This document shows, one piece after another, positions 45,762-56,028 of a DNA stretch of 64,000 nucleotides. This DNA is from Alistipes sp. (GTDB lineage Bacteria; Bacteroidota; Bacteroidia; Bacteroidales; Rikenellaceae). Position 1 is the first letter of the stretch; each line of letters begins with the position of its first letter. The notes beneath the pieces were generated by a model. It was not told the DNA's origin. It did no database searches and was given only the letters and a program-made list of their open reading frames with translations. The translations under genes and the position numbers were made by a program. The stretch is taken from assembly GCA_017555905.1 (NCBI GenBank), contig JAFZFP010000018.1, forward strand, positions 56,738 to 120,737, given 5' to 3'.

Positions 45762-47768
45762 TTACTCGTTAGTCTCTTCGTTCTCTCGATTCTCTTCTCT
45801 CTCCTGGCTCTCGGTTACGACCTCAACGACCTCTTCCGAAGTCTCCTTAGTCTCAGTCTCCTCCTTATGCTGTGCTGACTTACCCAAGATAGACTCAATA
45901 TCTTCGGTAAAGATAGTCTCCTTTTCGAGCAACAGGTCGGCGAGTCGCTCGATATTCTCGCGCTCGGCCACCACAATCTCTTGAGCCTTAGCCACTGCCT
46001 CATCAACGATACGGCGTACCTCCTCGTCAATAAGTTCTGCTGTACGCTCCGAAAATGGTTTTGTGAAGGTATCACGCTGACCCGTAGCATCAAAGAAGCT
46101 AACATTACCAACCTTTGGACTCATACCATAGTAGGCTACCATAGCGTATGCCGTCTTCGACGTACGCTCCAAGTCGTTCAATGCTCCCGTAGATGTGACA
46201 CCCATAAGCATCTGCTCAGCAACACGGCCAGCAACCAATCCCGAGAGTTTGTGCATAAAATGCTCGACGTTATGATTAACCCTCTCCTCGGGGAGATACC
46301 ACGTAGCACCCAACGAGCGACCACGAGGTATGATGGTAATCTTAAGCACTGGATCGCAGTGCATCAAGCGCCACATAACCGTAGCGTGACCAGCCTCGTG
46401 AATCGCTGTAGAACGACGCTCTACAGGGGTCATCGGCATATTTCTACGCTCCAAACCACCCACGATTCTATCGATAGCAGCGAGGAAATCCTCCTGTGTA
46501 ACACAACTCTTCTTATGGCGTGCAGCGATGAGTGCTGCCTCGTTACATACGTTTGCGATATCGGCACCAGCAAAGCCTGGAGTCTGCTTAGCGAGGAACT
46601 CCCTGTCGAGACCCTCTGCGAGTTTAATCTTGCGGAGGTGTACATCGAAGATCGCCTTACGTTCCTTAACATCTGGAAGGCCCACCTCAATCTGACGGTC
46701 GAAACGACCAGCACGCATAAGCGCCTTATCCAAAATATCTACGCGGTTGGTTGCAGCCAAGACGATAACACCTGCATTGGTCTGAAAACCATCCATCTCG
46801 GTAAGTAACTGGTTGAGCGTATTCTCGCGCTCATCATTTCCTGAAAAACCTGAATTCTTACCTCGAGCACGACCAATAGCATCAATCTCGTCGATAAAGA
46901 CGATACAAGGAGCCACCTTCTTTGCCTGATCGAAGAGGTCGCGGACACGTGAAGCACCAACACCCACGAACATCTCGACGAAGTCCGAACCAGAAATCGA
47001 AAGGAAAGGTACATTAGCTTCGCCAGCAACAGCCTTAGCCAACAATGTCTTACCCGTTCCTGGAGGGCCTGCCAAGAGCGCACCCTTAGGAATCTTAGCA
47101 CCCAACTCCTGATAGCGCTTAGCATTCTTGAGGAAGTCTACAATCTCCATAATCTCGATCTTAGCCTCCTCCAAACCAGCAACATCCTTGAAGGTCACCT
47201 TATCCTTAGCATCCTTATCCGAGGTCTGTGTGCGAGCGCGACCCACGCTCATAATATCCTTACCGCCACCAGCACCACGTGTCATCGAGCGAATCATAAA
47301 GATAAAGAACACCAAGAAGATCAACCAAGGTAAGAACTCAAGGAGGTAGCCCATCCAACCCTTCTCCGTGCGACCATACTTCACTACAACAGGCTCTACA
47401 TCGGGATTAGCCTCCTTGGCCTTAGCCTCGGCAGTAGCAAGGCGCTCAGCAAAATACTGAACATCGCCTCCCGTATTGAAAACCACCTGGACTCCAGTCA
47501 TAGGCACGGTAGCGAAACGCTCATCCGCAGCCAACGAATCCAATATATCGTGACGCAAATAGAGACTTGCCTCCTCCTTGTCGCGAACCTCTATGCGCTC
47601 TACATAACCCTTCTCAACAAGTTCATCAACCATATTCCAATCACCCTCCACAGGACGAGTGTTTGGAGAATCCATCAAAGAGTAGCCAACAATAACTATG
47701 GCCACCAAAGCCCAGAACCACATAAAATTGAAACGTGGTTGCAGGGACTGCTTCCTATTTTTTCTCAT
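45762..47768 (-). CDS. ftsH: ATP-dependent zinc metalloprotease FtsH
   Basis: 668 residues. Two membrane helices (about 15-33 and 135-158) anchor it with a short periplasmic domain between. The AAA+ module has Walker [14 protein letters not shown] (about 228-240), Walker [10 protein letters not shown] and the second region of homology in [21 protein letters not shown]-type form. The zinc protease has HEAGHA (about 453-458). The last 30 residues are a Glu-rich tail. It degrades misfolded membrane proteins and short-lived regulators. It lies in the rsfS-ftsH-cdsA-psd operon. Confidence 0.97.
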   Translation of the reverse strand: MRKNRKQSLQPRFNFMWFWALVAIVIVGYSLMDSPNTRPVEGDWNMVDELVEKGYVERIEVRDKEEASLYLRHDILDSLAADERFATVPMTGVQVVFNTGGDVQYFAERLATAEAKAKEANPDVEPVVVKYGRTEKGWMGYLLEFLPWLIFLVFFIFMIRSMTRGAGGGKDIMSVGRARTQTSDKDAKDKVTFKDVAGLEEAKIEIMEIVDFLKNAKRYQELGAKIPKGALLAGPPGTGKTLLAKAVAGEANVPFLSISGSDFVEMFVGVGASRVRDLFDQAKKVAPCIVFIDEIDAIGRARGKNSGFSGNDERENTLNQLLTEMDGFQTNAGVIVLAATNRVDILDKALMRAGRFDRQIEVGLPDVKERKAIFDVHLRKIKLAEGLDREFLAKQTPGFAGADIANVCNEAALIAARHKKSCVTQEDFLAAIDRIVGGLERRNMPMTPVERRSTAIHEAGHATVMWRLMHCDPVLKITIIPRGRSLGATWYLPEERVNHNVEHFMHKLSGLVAGRVAEQMLMGVTSTGALNDLERTSKTAYAMVAYYGMSPKVGNVSFFDATGQRDTFTKPFSERTAELIDEEVRRIVDEAVAKAQEIVVAERENIERLADLLLEKETIFTEDIESILGKSAQHKEETETKETSEEVVEVVTESQEREENRENEETNE

Positions 47769-47820
47769 AATCAGGTGTTAAATTAGTAATGTGTTACAAA
47801 CGCACTACTAACCTCTTTTA

Positions 47821-48180
47821 TTACTCGCCGAACTCGTATCGCTTAATTGGAGCATCAGCCCACAACTCCTCGAGGCGGTAGAACTCGCGCAACTCGGTCT
47901 GGAAAATGTGAACAATGACATCAGAGTAGTCCATCGCTACCCAGAATGAGTTCTGGCGACCCTCAACACGTACTGGCCACTCACCCATAACCTCAAATAC
48001 CTTCTCCTCGATACCCGATGAGATAGCATCTACCTGAGTTGTAGAATCGGCGTGACAAACAACAAAGTTCGAACAAATAGCACCATCAAAACCCGACAAA
48101 TCGAGCGAAACGATACCCTTTGCCTTCTTATCGTCCATAGCCTCAACTATCGCATTAATCAACTTCTCCAAATTCTCCAT
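47821..48180 (-). CDS. rsfS: Ribosome silencing factor RsfS
   Basis: 119 residues, complete. The pattern VSLDLSGFDGAICSNFVVCHADS followed by the WVAMDYSDVIVHIFQTELREFYRLEELW stretch is typical of the DUF143/RsfS family. It binds ribosomal protein L14 (uL14) and keeps the subunits apart in starvation. It is the first gene of the operon with ftsH and cdsA; a promoter lies 100 bases upstream. Confidence 0.95.
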   Translation of the reverse strand: MENLEKLINAIVEAMDDKKAKGIVSLDLSGFDGAICSNFVVCHADSTTQVDAISSGIEEKVFEVMGEWPVRVEGRQNSFWVAMDYSDVIVHIFQTELREFYRLEELWADAPIKRYEFGE

Positions 48181-48279
48181 AGTAACAATCTTATTTTTAA
48201 CTGTTTATTCCAAAATCTTCGCACGCGCATAATGCACACACAATGTACACAAGCGTACAATTTAAATACAATATCCTCG

Positions 48280-48310
48280 CAAAGATAATAAAAAAAACTG
48301 AAAAAAGAAA
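48280..48310 (-). promoter_or_regulatory. Promoter of the rsfS-ftsH-cdsA-psd operon
   Basis: Minus strand: TATCTTTG at 48287-48280, with TTTC at the -33 spacing (19 bp), close to consensus. Confidence 0.65.
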
Positions 48311-48477
48311 TATTACCTTGTCAATCGTTCAAAGAATAGTCGTCAAACAATATCTTCTTTCGATTCTACCCTACTAATTTCACTTAGCAAATAAGCATAA
48401 ATAGGTTATCAAAGAATTGTTCTATTTCTCCTATATCTTAGTCTTTATACAAATTTCAAACTCCCAATAAACAAACA

Positions 48478-48514
48478 ATAAAAATAGTCCGACTGCGCAA
48501 TACAATCGGACTAT
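48478..48514 (-). terminator. Intrinsic terminator of oxyR
   Basis: Minus strand: a 9-bp stem (ATAGTCCGA with TCGGACTAT) and a T-run (TTTTTATT), 30 bases past the stop. Confidence 0.82.
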
Positions 48515-48543
48515 ACTTATCTAAGTATTAGCAAATTAATCAA

Positions 48544-49443
48544 CTACACCTTCTCCTGATCTACGCAATCCAAGATTGTCTTTCGCAGAGCCTCAACAAT
48601 GGACTGTTTTACATAGGTGCGACTAACAGCCAAAGCAACACGACGAGAGGTTACACCCTTAGCAATACTCTTCACTCTATTACGGCGAGACTCTGGGATA
48701 AACTCCAATGCCATCTCCGGAATAATCGTCATACACGAGGTGCAATCCACCATTCGCATAAGCGTATCCAACGACCCTGACTCGAAGTAGAAATGGGAAG
48801 GAATATCGTGGGCTGCCTGACACAACTCAAATATCTGGTCACGCATACAGTTACCACGACTCAATAGGATAAAGTCCTTAAAGTCGATATCCTCGATACG
48901 GATATTCGATCGCTCGAAGAGAGGGTGTGATGGCGAGACATAGGCATAGAAATGGTCACTGAAGAGGTCGTGTTCGGTGATACCATCGCCACACGTTCCC
49001 GAAGCCACCAACGCAGCATCAATCTGGTCGCACTTCAAAGCCTCGATAATATCGGCCGTAACCATCTCGTGAATCTCAAGTTCTACGCGTGGATACTCCT
49101 TAATGAACTGAGGGATAAACTTATGCAACAAGTATGGGGCTATAGTTGGAATAACACCCAAGCGCATCTTTCCCGCTGTTTCGCCACGCATCTCGGCAAC
49201 CGATTCACGGATATAGTTGTAGGAGCGTAATGTCTCTCGAGCCTGCTCCAAGACCACCTCGCCAACAGCCGTTGGAATGATAGGTTTCTTTGTTCTATCC
49301 AAAAGGATTACACCAAGTTCCTCCTCCAACGCCTTAATCTGCATCGAGAGCGATGGCTGTGTGACAAAACAATGCTCCGCAGCGACAGAAAAACTACCGC
49401 AATTCGCCACTGCCATAAGATATTCAAGTTGGATTATAGTCAT
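48544..49443 (-). CDS. oxyR: Hydrogen peroxide-sensing regulator OxyR
   Basis: 299 residues, LysR family. An N-terminal winged HTH (about 1-60, LEYLMAVANCGSFSVAAEHC) is followed by the sensor domain with C199 and C208 in GNCMRDQIFELC. These are the positions of the E. coli OxyR redox pair, so peroxide sensing by disulfide formation is expected. It is divergent from trpS; no catalase, ahpC or dps is in the window. A -7 element lies 32 bases before the ATG. Confidence 0.95.
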   Translation of the reverse strand: MTIIQLEYLMAVANCGSFSVAAEHCFVTQPSLSMQIKALEEELGVILLDRTKKPIIPTAVGEVVLEQARETLRSYNYIRESVAEMRGETAGKMRLGVIPTIAPYLLHKFIPQFIKEYPRVELEIHEMVTADIIEALKCDQIDAALVASGTCGDGITEHDLFSDHFYAYVSPSHPLFERSNIRIEDIDFKDFILLSRGNCMRDQIFELCQAAHDIPSHFYFESGSLDTLMRMVDCTSCMTIIPEMALEFIPESRRNRVKSIAKGVTSRRVALAVSRTYVKQSIVEALRKTILDCVDQEKV

Positions 49444-49474
49444 AACATTATAAGTTATCTCCGTTTAGCATAGG

Positions 49475-49506
49475 CAAAGTTATAAAAAAAATCTATATTA
49501 GTCAAG
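49475..49506 (-). promoter_or_regulatory. Promoter of oxyR
   Basis: Minus strand: TAACTTTG at 49482-49475 and CTTG near the -33 spacing (20 bp). Confidence 0.55.
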
Positions 49507-49535
49507 TCTCTATAGTAAAATTGCCAAATTTTTCC

Positions 49536-49543
49536 TATTTTTG
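49536..49543 (+). promoter_or_regulatory. -7 element of the trpS operon
   Basis: TATTTTTG, 66 bases before the ATG, with no clear -33 box. A 6-bp hairpin (GCCTAC with GTAGGC, 49546-49575) lies in the leader. Confidence 0.5.
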
Positions 49544-49608
49544 TCGCCTACGAGCGTATTATACCAAAGGTAGGCTCGCCAATTAATTAATGATAATACA
49601 CTAATACA

Positions 49609-50733
49609 ATGGGAAAGAAGATAATACTCACAGGAGATCGCCCAACGGGCAAACTTCATTTAGGACACTTCGTCGGCTCACTTGGCCGTCGTGTAGAGTT
49701 GCAGAACTCTGGACTCTACGACAAGATTTTTATTATGATTGCCGATGCACAGGCCCTCACAGATAATGCCGACAACCCAGACAAGGTTCGAGAAAATATT
49801 ATCGAGGTGGCATTGGACTATCTCTCTTGTGGTATCGACCCCACTCGTTCAACCATCTTCATTCAGTCGTACGTAGCAGAACTAACAGAGTTGGCATTCT
49901 ACTATATGAACCTCGTCACCGTTCAGCGTCTACAGCGCAACCCAACGGTGAAGGCCGAGATTCAGTTGAGAGGTTTTGCAGAGAATGGTGCCGAGGAGGA
50001 GAACTTGCAACGTAAGGGTACGCCAGTAGGTTTCTTCACCTACCCTATCTCTCAGGCTGCCGATATCACAGCATTCAAGGCTACTACTGTACCTGTGGGT
50101 GCCGACCAGGAGCCTATGATTGAGCAGACTCGCGAGATTGTGCATAAGTTCAACTCTGTATATGGTGAGACTCTCGTCGAGCCAGAGATTATGCTTCCTA
50201 CCAACGCAGCCTGCCTCCGCCTCCCAGGAACAGATGGTAAGGCCAAGATGTCGAAGTCGTTGGGCAACTGCATCTACCTCTCGGACTCACCCGAAGAGGT
50301 AAAGAAGAAGGTTATGAGTATGTACACCGACCCTGACCACCTCAAGATTACAGACCCAGGAAAGGTCGAGGGCAACTGCGTATTCACATACCTCGATGCC
50401 TTCTCTCGCCCCGAGCATTTCGCTAAGTATTTGCCAGAGTATGAGAATCTCGATGCCTTGAAGGACCACTACCGTCGCGGTGGCTTGGGCGATGTAAAGT
50501 GCAAGAAGTTGCTTATCGCCGTATTGGAGGAGATGCTCGAACCTATTCGCGAGCGTCGCAAGTATTACGAGCAGCACATTGAAGAGGTTTACGACATTCT
50601 TCGCAAGGGCTCAGACGAGGCACGTGCCACAGCACAGGAGACCTTGGAGGATGTACGTCGCGCTATGCGCATCAACTACTTCGAGGATAGAGAACTCATC
50701 GAGCGTCAGGCTGCGGAGTATCGCAAAGAGTAA
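49609..50733 (+). CDS. trpS: Tryptophan--tRNA ligase
   Basis: 374 residues, class I. The HIGH-type motif is in [16 protein letters not shown] (about 8-23). The KMSKS loop is [10 protein letters not shown] near residue 213. It charges tRNA-Trp. It starts a run of six genes on the same strand (gaps of 33, 36, 21 and 33 bases, then a 1-base overlap), likely one operon ending at 57160. Confidence 0.97.
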   Translation: MGKKIILTGDRPTGKLHLGHFVGSLGRRVELQNSGLYDKIFIMIADAQALTDNADNPDKVRENIIEVALDYLSCGIDPTRSTIFIQSYVAELTELAFYYMNLVTVQRLQRNPTVKAEIQLRGFAENGAEEENLQRKGTPVGFFTYPISQAADITAFKATTVPVGADQEPMIEQTREIVHKFNSVYGETLVEPEIMLPTNAACLRLPGTDGKAKMSKSLGNCIYLSDSPEEVKKKVMSMYTDPDHLKITDPGKVEGNCVFTYLDAFSRPEHFAKYLPEYENLDALKDHYRRGGLGDVKCKKLLIAVLEEMLEPIRERRKYYEQHIEEVYDILRKGSDEARATAQETLEDVRRAMRINYFEDRELIERQAAEYRKE

Positions 50734-50766
50734 GCGAAAACGAGGTTTCAACCCAACTTAAAACCA

Positions 50767-52563
50767 ATGGCTACAATTCAAAACATAAAGGAGTATATCT
50801 ACCAAGGATATTTGGCTCTCACTCGTCGTCTCACAAACTCACAGACGATGGCAATTCTTGCTATCCTCGTGGGATTGTGCGCTGGTGTCGTTGCCTTCAT
50901 ATTCAATACTCTGCTCCACACCATCACACATCTGCTAACGTCGTGGACCCCTGCCGACCAGGCACAATGGCTCTACTTGGTCTACCCCGCTATAGGTATC
51001 ATCCTTGCGACGCTCTTCGTGAAGTATATCGTTAAGGATGGCATCTCGGAGGGTGTTACACGTGTGCTTTACGCTATGTCGCGTAACGACTCACGCATCA
51101 AGAGCCACAACTGCTGGACTTCGGTTGTGGGTGGTGCTACGACAATCGGATTTGGTGGTTCTGTAGGTCCCGAGGCACCTATCGTTCTTACGGGTGCCGC
51201 CATCGGCTCGAACATCGGTAAACTAGCACGACTAAACTACAAAAACATCACGCTGTTGCTCTGCTGTGGTGCGGGTGCTGCGGTGGCTGCGGTCTTCAAA
51301 GCACCAATTACGGGTGTGGTCTTCGTGCTTGAGATTCTTATGCTCGACATCACATCGAAATCTATCATTCCGCTGTTGATGGCCTCGATGACTGCAACAA
51401 TCATCTCGCTCTCGTTGCACGGCTTCTCGCCTATCTACTCAGTGTCGCTTACCGAGAGCGATATGTTCCAGGTGGCTCAAGTACCACTCTTCATCCTCTT
51501 GGGATGTTTCTGTGGCGTGATGGCATACTACTTCACCTCAGTAAACTCGAAGGTCGGAGGTTTTTACAAGGGTATCACCGAGCAGTGGCGTAAGTGGCTC
51601 TATGCTGGCCTCACCCTCGGTATCCTCATCTTCATCTTCCCTCCACTCTATGGTGAGGGTCACAACAGTTTTAGCAGTCTTATGTCGGGCGAAACGGTAG
51701 AGTTGTTCAACAACACCCTCTTCTATTCGCTCAACGAGGCCGACTGGTTCCTCATCATCTACCTCATCGCCATTATGCTCTTCAAGGTTGTGGCAATGGC
51801 GACAACAAATGCTGCTGGAGGTGTTGGTGGTACGTTCGCTCCTTCGCTCTTCGTGGGTGCCTTTGCTGGTGCTACCTTGGCGGTAATCTGTCGCACGGTA
51901 TTTGGTTGGGAGATATCGATTACGTCGTTTACCTTGGCAGGTATGGCAGGTGTGATGTCGGGCGTAATGAAGGCCCCTCTTACGGCTATATTCCTTATCG
52001 CCGAGTTGTCGAATGGCTACGGACTCTTCATCCCTCTGATGATAGTGTCGTGTATCTCGTTTGCTGTGAACTATGGTCTCGACCGCGACTCTATCTACAC
52101 CAAGCAGTTGCGTATGCGTGGTGAGTTGCTTACTCACGATAAGGACTCTTCAGCATTCGTATTCTTGCGCCTCGACCAACTTATGGAGACCGACTTCATA
52201 CGTCTCAGGGAGTCGATTACCTTGGGAGATGTGGTGAACATCATCTCCAACGCTCGACGCAACATATTCCCCGTGGTGGACAACTATGGCAAACTATTGG
52301 GTATCGTACAACTCGACGACCTACGCCACGATATGTTCAACCGCGACAAGTGGAGCAAGTCAATTATGCACTATATGATACAGCCACCAGATAAGATTCT
52401 GGAGCACGAGATGATACAGAGCATTATGCCACGCTTCGAACAGAGCAATACGTGGATGCTCCCTGTGGTGGATAAGGAGAACCACTACTTAGGTTTCATC
52501 GCTAAGTCCCAGATTTTGAACGCCTACCGCGAGGCCTTGGTAAATGTATCGCAGGCAGATTAA
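50767..52563 (+). CDS. ClC-family chloride channel/antiporter with CBS pair
   Basis: 598 residues with about 11 membrane helices to about residue 440, then two CBS domains (about 455-590) that often bind nucleotides. The selectivity motif GSVGPEAP holds the Glu equivalent to E148 of E. coli ClC, and GGVGGTFAPSLFVGA matches GxFxP. The residue aligned with the proton glutamate E203 seems to be Ile in VFVLEILML, which would point to a channel-like protein, though the alignment is by eye. Moves Cl- or a similar anion. Confidence 0.9.
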   Translation: MATIQNIKEYIYQGYLALTRRLTNSQTMAILAILVGLCAGVVAFIFNTLLHTITHLLTSWTPADQAQWLYLVYPAIGIILATLFVKYIVKDGISEGVTRVLYAMSRNDSRIKSHNCWTSVVGGATTIGFGGSVGPEAPIVLTGAAIGSNIGKLARLNYKNITLLLCCGAGAAVAAVFKAPITGVVFVLEILMLDITSKSIIPLLMASMTATIISLSLHGFSPIYSVSLTESDMFQVAQVPLFILLGCFCGVMAYYFTSVNSKVGGFYKGITEQWRKWLYAGLTLGILIFIFPPLYGEGHNSFSSLMSGETVELFNNTLFYSLNEADWFLIIYLIAIMLFKVVAMATTNAAGGVGGTFAPSLFVGAFAGATLAVICRTVFGWEISITSFTLAGMAGVMSGVMKAPLTAIFLIAELSNGYGLFIPLMIVSCISFAVNYGLDRDSIYTKQLRMRGELLTHDKDSSAFVFLRLDQLMETDFIRLRESITLGDVVNIISNARRNIFPVVDNYGKLLGIVQLDDLRHDMFNRDKWSKSIMHYMIQPPDKILEHEMIQSIMPRFEQSNTWMLPVVDKENHYLGFIAKSQILNAYREALVNVSQAD

Positions 52564-52599
52564 TAAACGAACGAAAACTAAAAAACGAAAATATAGATT

Positions 52600-53697
52600 A
52601 TGGCATTACAATGTGGAATCGTAGGACTTCCTAACGTGGGAAAGTCCACACTCTTCAACTGCTTGTCTAACGCACGTGCGCAGGCAGCAAACTTTCCTTT
52701 CTGTACCATCGAGCCAAATGTTGGCGTTATCACCGTACCCGATGAGCGTCTCACAAAACTCGTAGAGATTGACAACCCTAAGCGCGTTGTGCCTACAACC
52801 ATCGAGATCGTAGATATCGCTGGTTTGGTAAAGGGTGCTTCAAAGGGCGAGGGCTTGGGTAACAAGTTCTTGGCTAATATCCGTAACACCAACGCTATTA
52901 TCCACGTGTTGCGTTGCTTCGAGAATGACAACATCACCCACGTTGATGGCACTGTAGACCCTGTGCGCGACAAGGGCATCATCGACACGGAGTTGCAACT
53001 CAAGGATCTTGAGACCATCGAGAACCGTATCGGCAAGTGCCAGAAGCAGGCTACCGCTGGCGACAAGGTTGCTAAGCGTCAGTACGACATCCTCTGCCGT
53101 TATAAGGAGGCTTTGGAGCAGGGTCTCTCGGCTCGTACCGTGGAACTCAGTGCCGAGGAGCGCAAGGTGGTATGGGATCTCAACCTCCTTACCGACAAGC
53201 CAGTGTTGTATGTATGCAACGTAGATGAGAGTGCGGCCCTTAACGGCAATGCCCACACCGAGGCTGTACGAGCTGCTATTGCCAACGAACACGCTGAGAT
53301 GCTTATCGTAGCAGCGAGTGCCGAGGCAGACATCGCAGAACTCGAGACCTATGAGGAGCGCCAGATGTTCCTCGAGGATTTGGGACTTAAGGAGTCGGGC
53401 GTGAGCCGTCTTATCAAAGCCGCTTACCGCTTGCTCGACCTTCAGACATTCTTCACTACGGGTGCAGACGAGAGCCGTGCGTGGACCTTCCGTCGTGGTA
53501 TGAAGGCCCCTGAGACCGCAGGTATCATCCACTCTGACTTCGAGCGTGGTTTCATCCGTGCCGAGGTTATCAAGTATAACGACTACGTAGAACTTGGCTC
53601 GGAGCGTGCTTGCCGTGAGGTAGGTAAGATTGGCATCGAGGGCAAGGAGTATGTGGTCGAAGATGGCGACATTATGCACTTCCTATTTAACGTATAA
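52600..53697 (+). CDS. ychF: Redox-regulated ATPase YchF
   Basis: 365 residues, Obg-related. Walker A is GLPNVGKSTLF (residues 8-18). The specificity motif is NVDE (YVCNVDESAAL) rather than NKxD, as in YchF, which prefers ATP to GTP. The C-terminal TGS domain follows (FIRAEVIKYNDYV). It binds ribosomes and affects oxidative stress response and leaderless mRNA translation. Confidence 0.97.
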   Translation: MALQCGIVGLPNVGKSTLFNCLSNARAQAANFPFCTIEPNVGVITVPDERLTKLVEIDNPKRVVPTTIEIVDIAGLVKGASKGEGLGNKFLANIRNTNAIIHVLRCFENDNITHVDGTVDPVRDKGIIDTELQLKDLETIENRIGKCQKQATAGDKVAKRQYDILCRYKEALEQGLSARTVELSAEERKVVWDLNLLTDKPVLYVCNVDESAALNGNAHTEAVRAAIANEHAEMLIVAASAEADIAELETYEERQMFLEDLGLKESGVSRLIKAAYRLLDLQTFFTTGADESRAWTFRRGMKAPETAGIIHSDFERGFIRAEVIKYNDYVELGSERACREVGKIGIEGKEYVVEDGDIMHFLFNV

Positions 53698-53718
53698 CAA
53701 TCTAACACTATAAATTTT

Positions 53719-54462
53719 ATGAATAACCTTTGGAAATATATCATCATCGCTTCAGCCGTAGTGCTTTCATCAATCGTTTTTGCTTCGGCTTATACTCAGC
53801 GCTACCGCTCTAACACTGGCTCAGTAACCGTTACAGGTCTTGGCGAGACAGTATTCACTTCAGACCTTATCGTCATCAACGGTAACATCGAGACCGAGAA
53901 CTACGACGCTGCCGAGGGCTACCGCACCTTGGAGCAGAGCCGTGAGAGTGTAATCAACTTCCTCACCTCTAAGGGTGTTAAGCGCGAGGAGATTTCGTTC
54001 AATATGCCTTCAACCTACAAGATGTCGGAGTCTATTTATGAGAATGGCGACTACATCGGTTCTCGCTTCACTGGTTATAACCTCTCTCAGTCGTTCACCA
54101 TCGAGTCGTCAGATGTCGATGTCGCTGAGGCTGCGGCACGTGAGCTTCCATCATTGCTTGCTCGTGGTATCACCATCGAGGTTTACAACCCATTGTACTA
54201 CTACTCTGGCTTGGAGAGTGTGAAACTCGACCTCTTGGCTGCAGCAGCTTCGGATGCTCACGAGCGCGCTAAGAACATCGTCGAGAACTCTGATGCAGAA
54301 CTCGGCAACCTCATTATGTCACGTGCAGGCGTATTCCAGATTACCGCAGCTACTGGCGACGAGGAGTTCTCGGCAGGTGGCTCGTTCAACCTCTCTTCAC
54401 GCGAGAAGAAGGCTCGTGTAACCGTACGTGCAGAGTATAAGATTAAGCATAAGGCAAAGTAA
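53719..54462 (+). CDS. SIMPL-domain (DUF541) exported protein
   Basis: 247 residues. An N-terminal membrane anchor or signal (about 6-24) precedes a SIMPL domain. Typical stretches are SVTVTGLGETVFTSDLIVI, the ITIEVYNPLYYYSGLESVKLDLLAAA segment, and AHERAKNIVE. Members lie in the periplasm and bind signalling proteins or assist with oxidative damage; the role here is unknown. Between ychF and gltX with short gaps. Confidence 0.9.
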   Translation: MNNLWKYIIIASAVVLSSIVFASAYTQRYRSNTGSVTVTGLGETVFTSDLIVINGNIETENYDAAEGYRTLEQSRESVINFLTSKGVKREEISFNMPSTYKMSESIYENGDYIGSRFTGYNLSQSFTIESSDVDVAEAAARELPSLLARGITIEVYNPLYYYSGLESVKLDLLAAAASDAHERAKNIVENSDAELGNLIMSRAGVFQITAATGDEEFSAGGSFNLSSREKKARVTVRAEYKIKHKAK

Positions 54463-54495
54463 TTTAAATAGTAACAACATAAATATCAAGATATT

Positions 54496-56028
54496 ATGAA
54501 TCGTGAAGTAAGAGTTCGTTTTGCGCCAAGCCCTACAGGCCCACTCCATATCGGAGGTGTGCGCACAGCACTATATAACTACCTTTTTGCACGCCGTCAC
54601 GGTGGTAAGATGATTCTCCGCATCGAGGATACCGATTCTCAGCGTTTCGTTCCAGGTGCCGAGGAGTATATCATCGAGTCGCTCAAGTGGTGTGGTATCG
54701 AGATTGACGAGGGTGTTGGCGTTGGTGGTCCTCACGCTCCTTACCGCCAGAGTGAGCGTCGTGAGATATATCTCAAGTATGCTAAGCAGCTTATCGATGC
54801 TGGTTGGGCATACTACGCCTTCGACACCCCTGAGGAGTTGGATAAGTTGCGTAGCGAGGCCGAGGCTACGGGCAAAACCTTTGCCTACAACTTCAAGGTG
54901 CGCGAGCAGTTGCCTACGTCGCTCTCACTCTCTAAGGAGGAGGTCGAGGCACGCATCGCTCGTGGCGACCAGTGGGTAGTACGTTTCAAGATGCCTGAGA
55001 ACGAGGTTGTGAAGATGGACGACTTGATTCGTGGTCACGTGGAGGTAAACACATCGACCCTCGATGATAAGGTACTCTACAAGTCGGCAGATGCTCTTCC
55101 TACCTACCACCTCGCAAATATCGTCGATGACCACCTTATGGAGGTGTCGCACGTAATTCGTGGCGAGGAGTGGTTGCCTTCGTTGCCTCTCCACTACTTG
55201 CTCTACCGTGCCTTTGGTTGGACAGACACTCAGCCTGAGTTCGCACATTTGCCACTCTTGCTCAAGCCTACAGGAAGTGGTAAGCTCTCGAAGCGTGATG
55301 GCGACAAGATGGGATTCCCCGTATTCCCACTCTTCTGGACATCACCTACGGGTGAGACATCGCGTGGCTATCGTGAGGATGGCTACCTAGCTGAGGCATT
55401 TATCAATATGTTGTCGTTGCTCGGCTGGAACCCTGGCACCGAGCAGGAGATCTTCTCTATGGAGGAACTTATCAATACCTTCTCGTTGGACCGCGTATCG
55501 AAGGCTGGTGCACGTTTCCAGCCCGACAAGGCTAAGTGGTTCAATGCGCAGTATATGCACACCCTAAGCGACGAGCAGTTGGCTCCTTATATGCAACCAA
55601 TCCTCAAAGCTCACGGCATCGAGGTCGCTGACGAGGTTGCTGGTAAGGCTGCGGGCATTATGAAGGAGCGTATGACCCTAACGACAGATATGTGGGATTT
55701 GACTTCGTTCTTCTTCGTTGCTCCTACCGAGTATGAGGAGAAGTTGGTAAAGAAGCAGTGGAAGGGTGACAACCCTGCAATGCTTAAGGCTCTCCGAGGC
55801 GTCTTGGAGGGTATCGAGGACTTCTCAAAGGAGAATACCGAGGTTGTAGTACGTGCTTGGCTTGAGCGCGAGGGCTACGGTCTTGGTCAGGTGATGAACA
55901 CCTTGCGTTTGGCGTTGGTGGGTGCTGGTAAGGGCCCAGGTATGTTCGACGTTACGGAGTTCATCGGCAAGGCAGAGTGTCTTGCTCGTATCGACAACCT
56001 TATTAATAATGTAACACCTTTGGAGTAA
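54496..56028 (+). CDS. gltX: Glutamate--tRNA ligase
   Basis: 510 residues, class I. HIGH motif in [16 protein letters not shown] (about 9-24), and [14 protein letters not shown] near residue 260. It charges tRNA-Glu and, because no glutaminyl-tRNA synthetase is seen here, may also be used for tRNA-Gln in an amidotransferase route (inference). Its stop TAA overlaps the ATG of galM by one base (TAATG). Confidence 0.97.
   Translation: MNREVRVRFAPSPTGPLHIGGVRTALYNYLFARRHGGKMILRIEDTDSQRFVPGAEEYIIESLKWCGIEIDEGVGVGGPHAPYRQSERREIYLKYAKQLIDAGWAYYAFDTPEELDKLRSEAEATGKTFAYNFKVREQLPTSLSLSKEEVEARIARGDQWVVRFKMPENEVVKMDDLIRGHVEVNTSTLDDKVLYKSADALPTYHLANIVDDHLMEVSHVIRGEEWLPSLPLHYLLYRAFGWTDTQPEFAHLPLLLKPTGSGKLSKRDGDKMGFPVFPLFWTSPTGETSRGYREDGYLAEAFINMLSLLGWNPGTEQEIFSMEELINTFSLDRVSKAGARFQPDKAKWFNAQYMHTLSDEQLAPYMQPILKAHGIEVADEVAGKAAGIMKERMTLTTDMWDLTSFFFVAPTEYEEKLVKKQWKGDNPAMLKALRGVLEGIEDFSKENTEVVVRAWLEREGYGLGQVMNTLRLALVGAGKGPGMFDVTEFIGKAECLARIDNLINNVTPLE

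Larger units (their letters stand above)
48181..48543. other. 363-base intergenic region between oxyR and rsfS
   Basis: A/T-rich with no convincing gene. It contains the rsfS promoter (48310-48280, minus) and the oxyR terminator (48478-48514). Bases 48320-48475 show nothing I can name; they lie downstream of oxyR on the minus strand. Confidence 0.7.

Noticed and set aside
45981-46808. A 275-codon plus-strand frame opposite ftsH
   Set aside because: It is antisense to the conserved AAA and protease motifs of ftsH, without recognisable protein features.
49546-49575. Hairpin in the trpS leader as a possible T-box or attenuator
   Set aside because: Only a 6-bp stem, with no T-box motif, no leader peptide rich in Trp, and no terminator.
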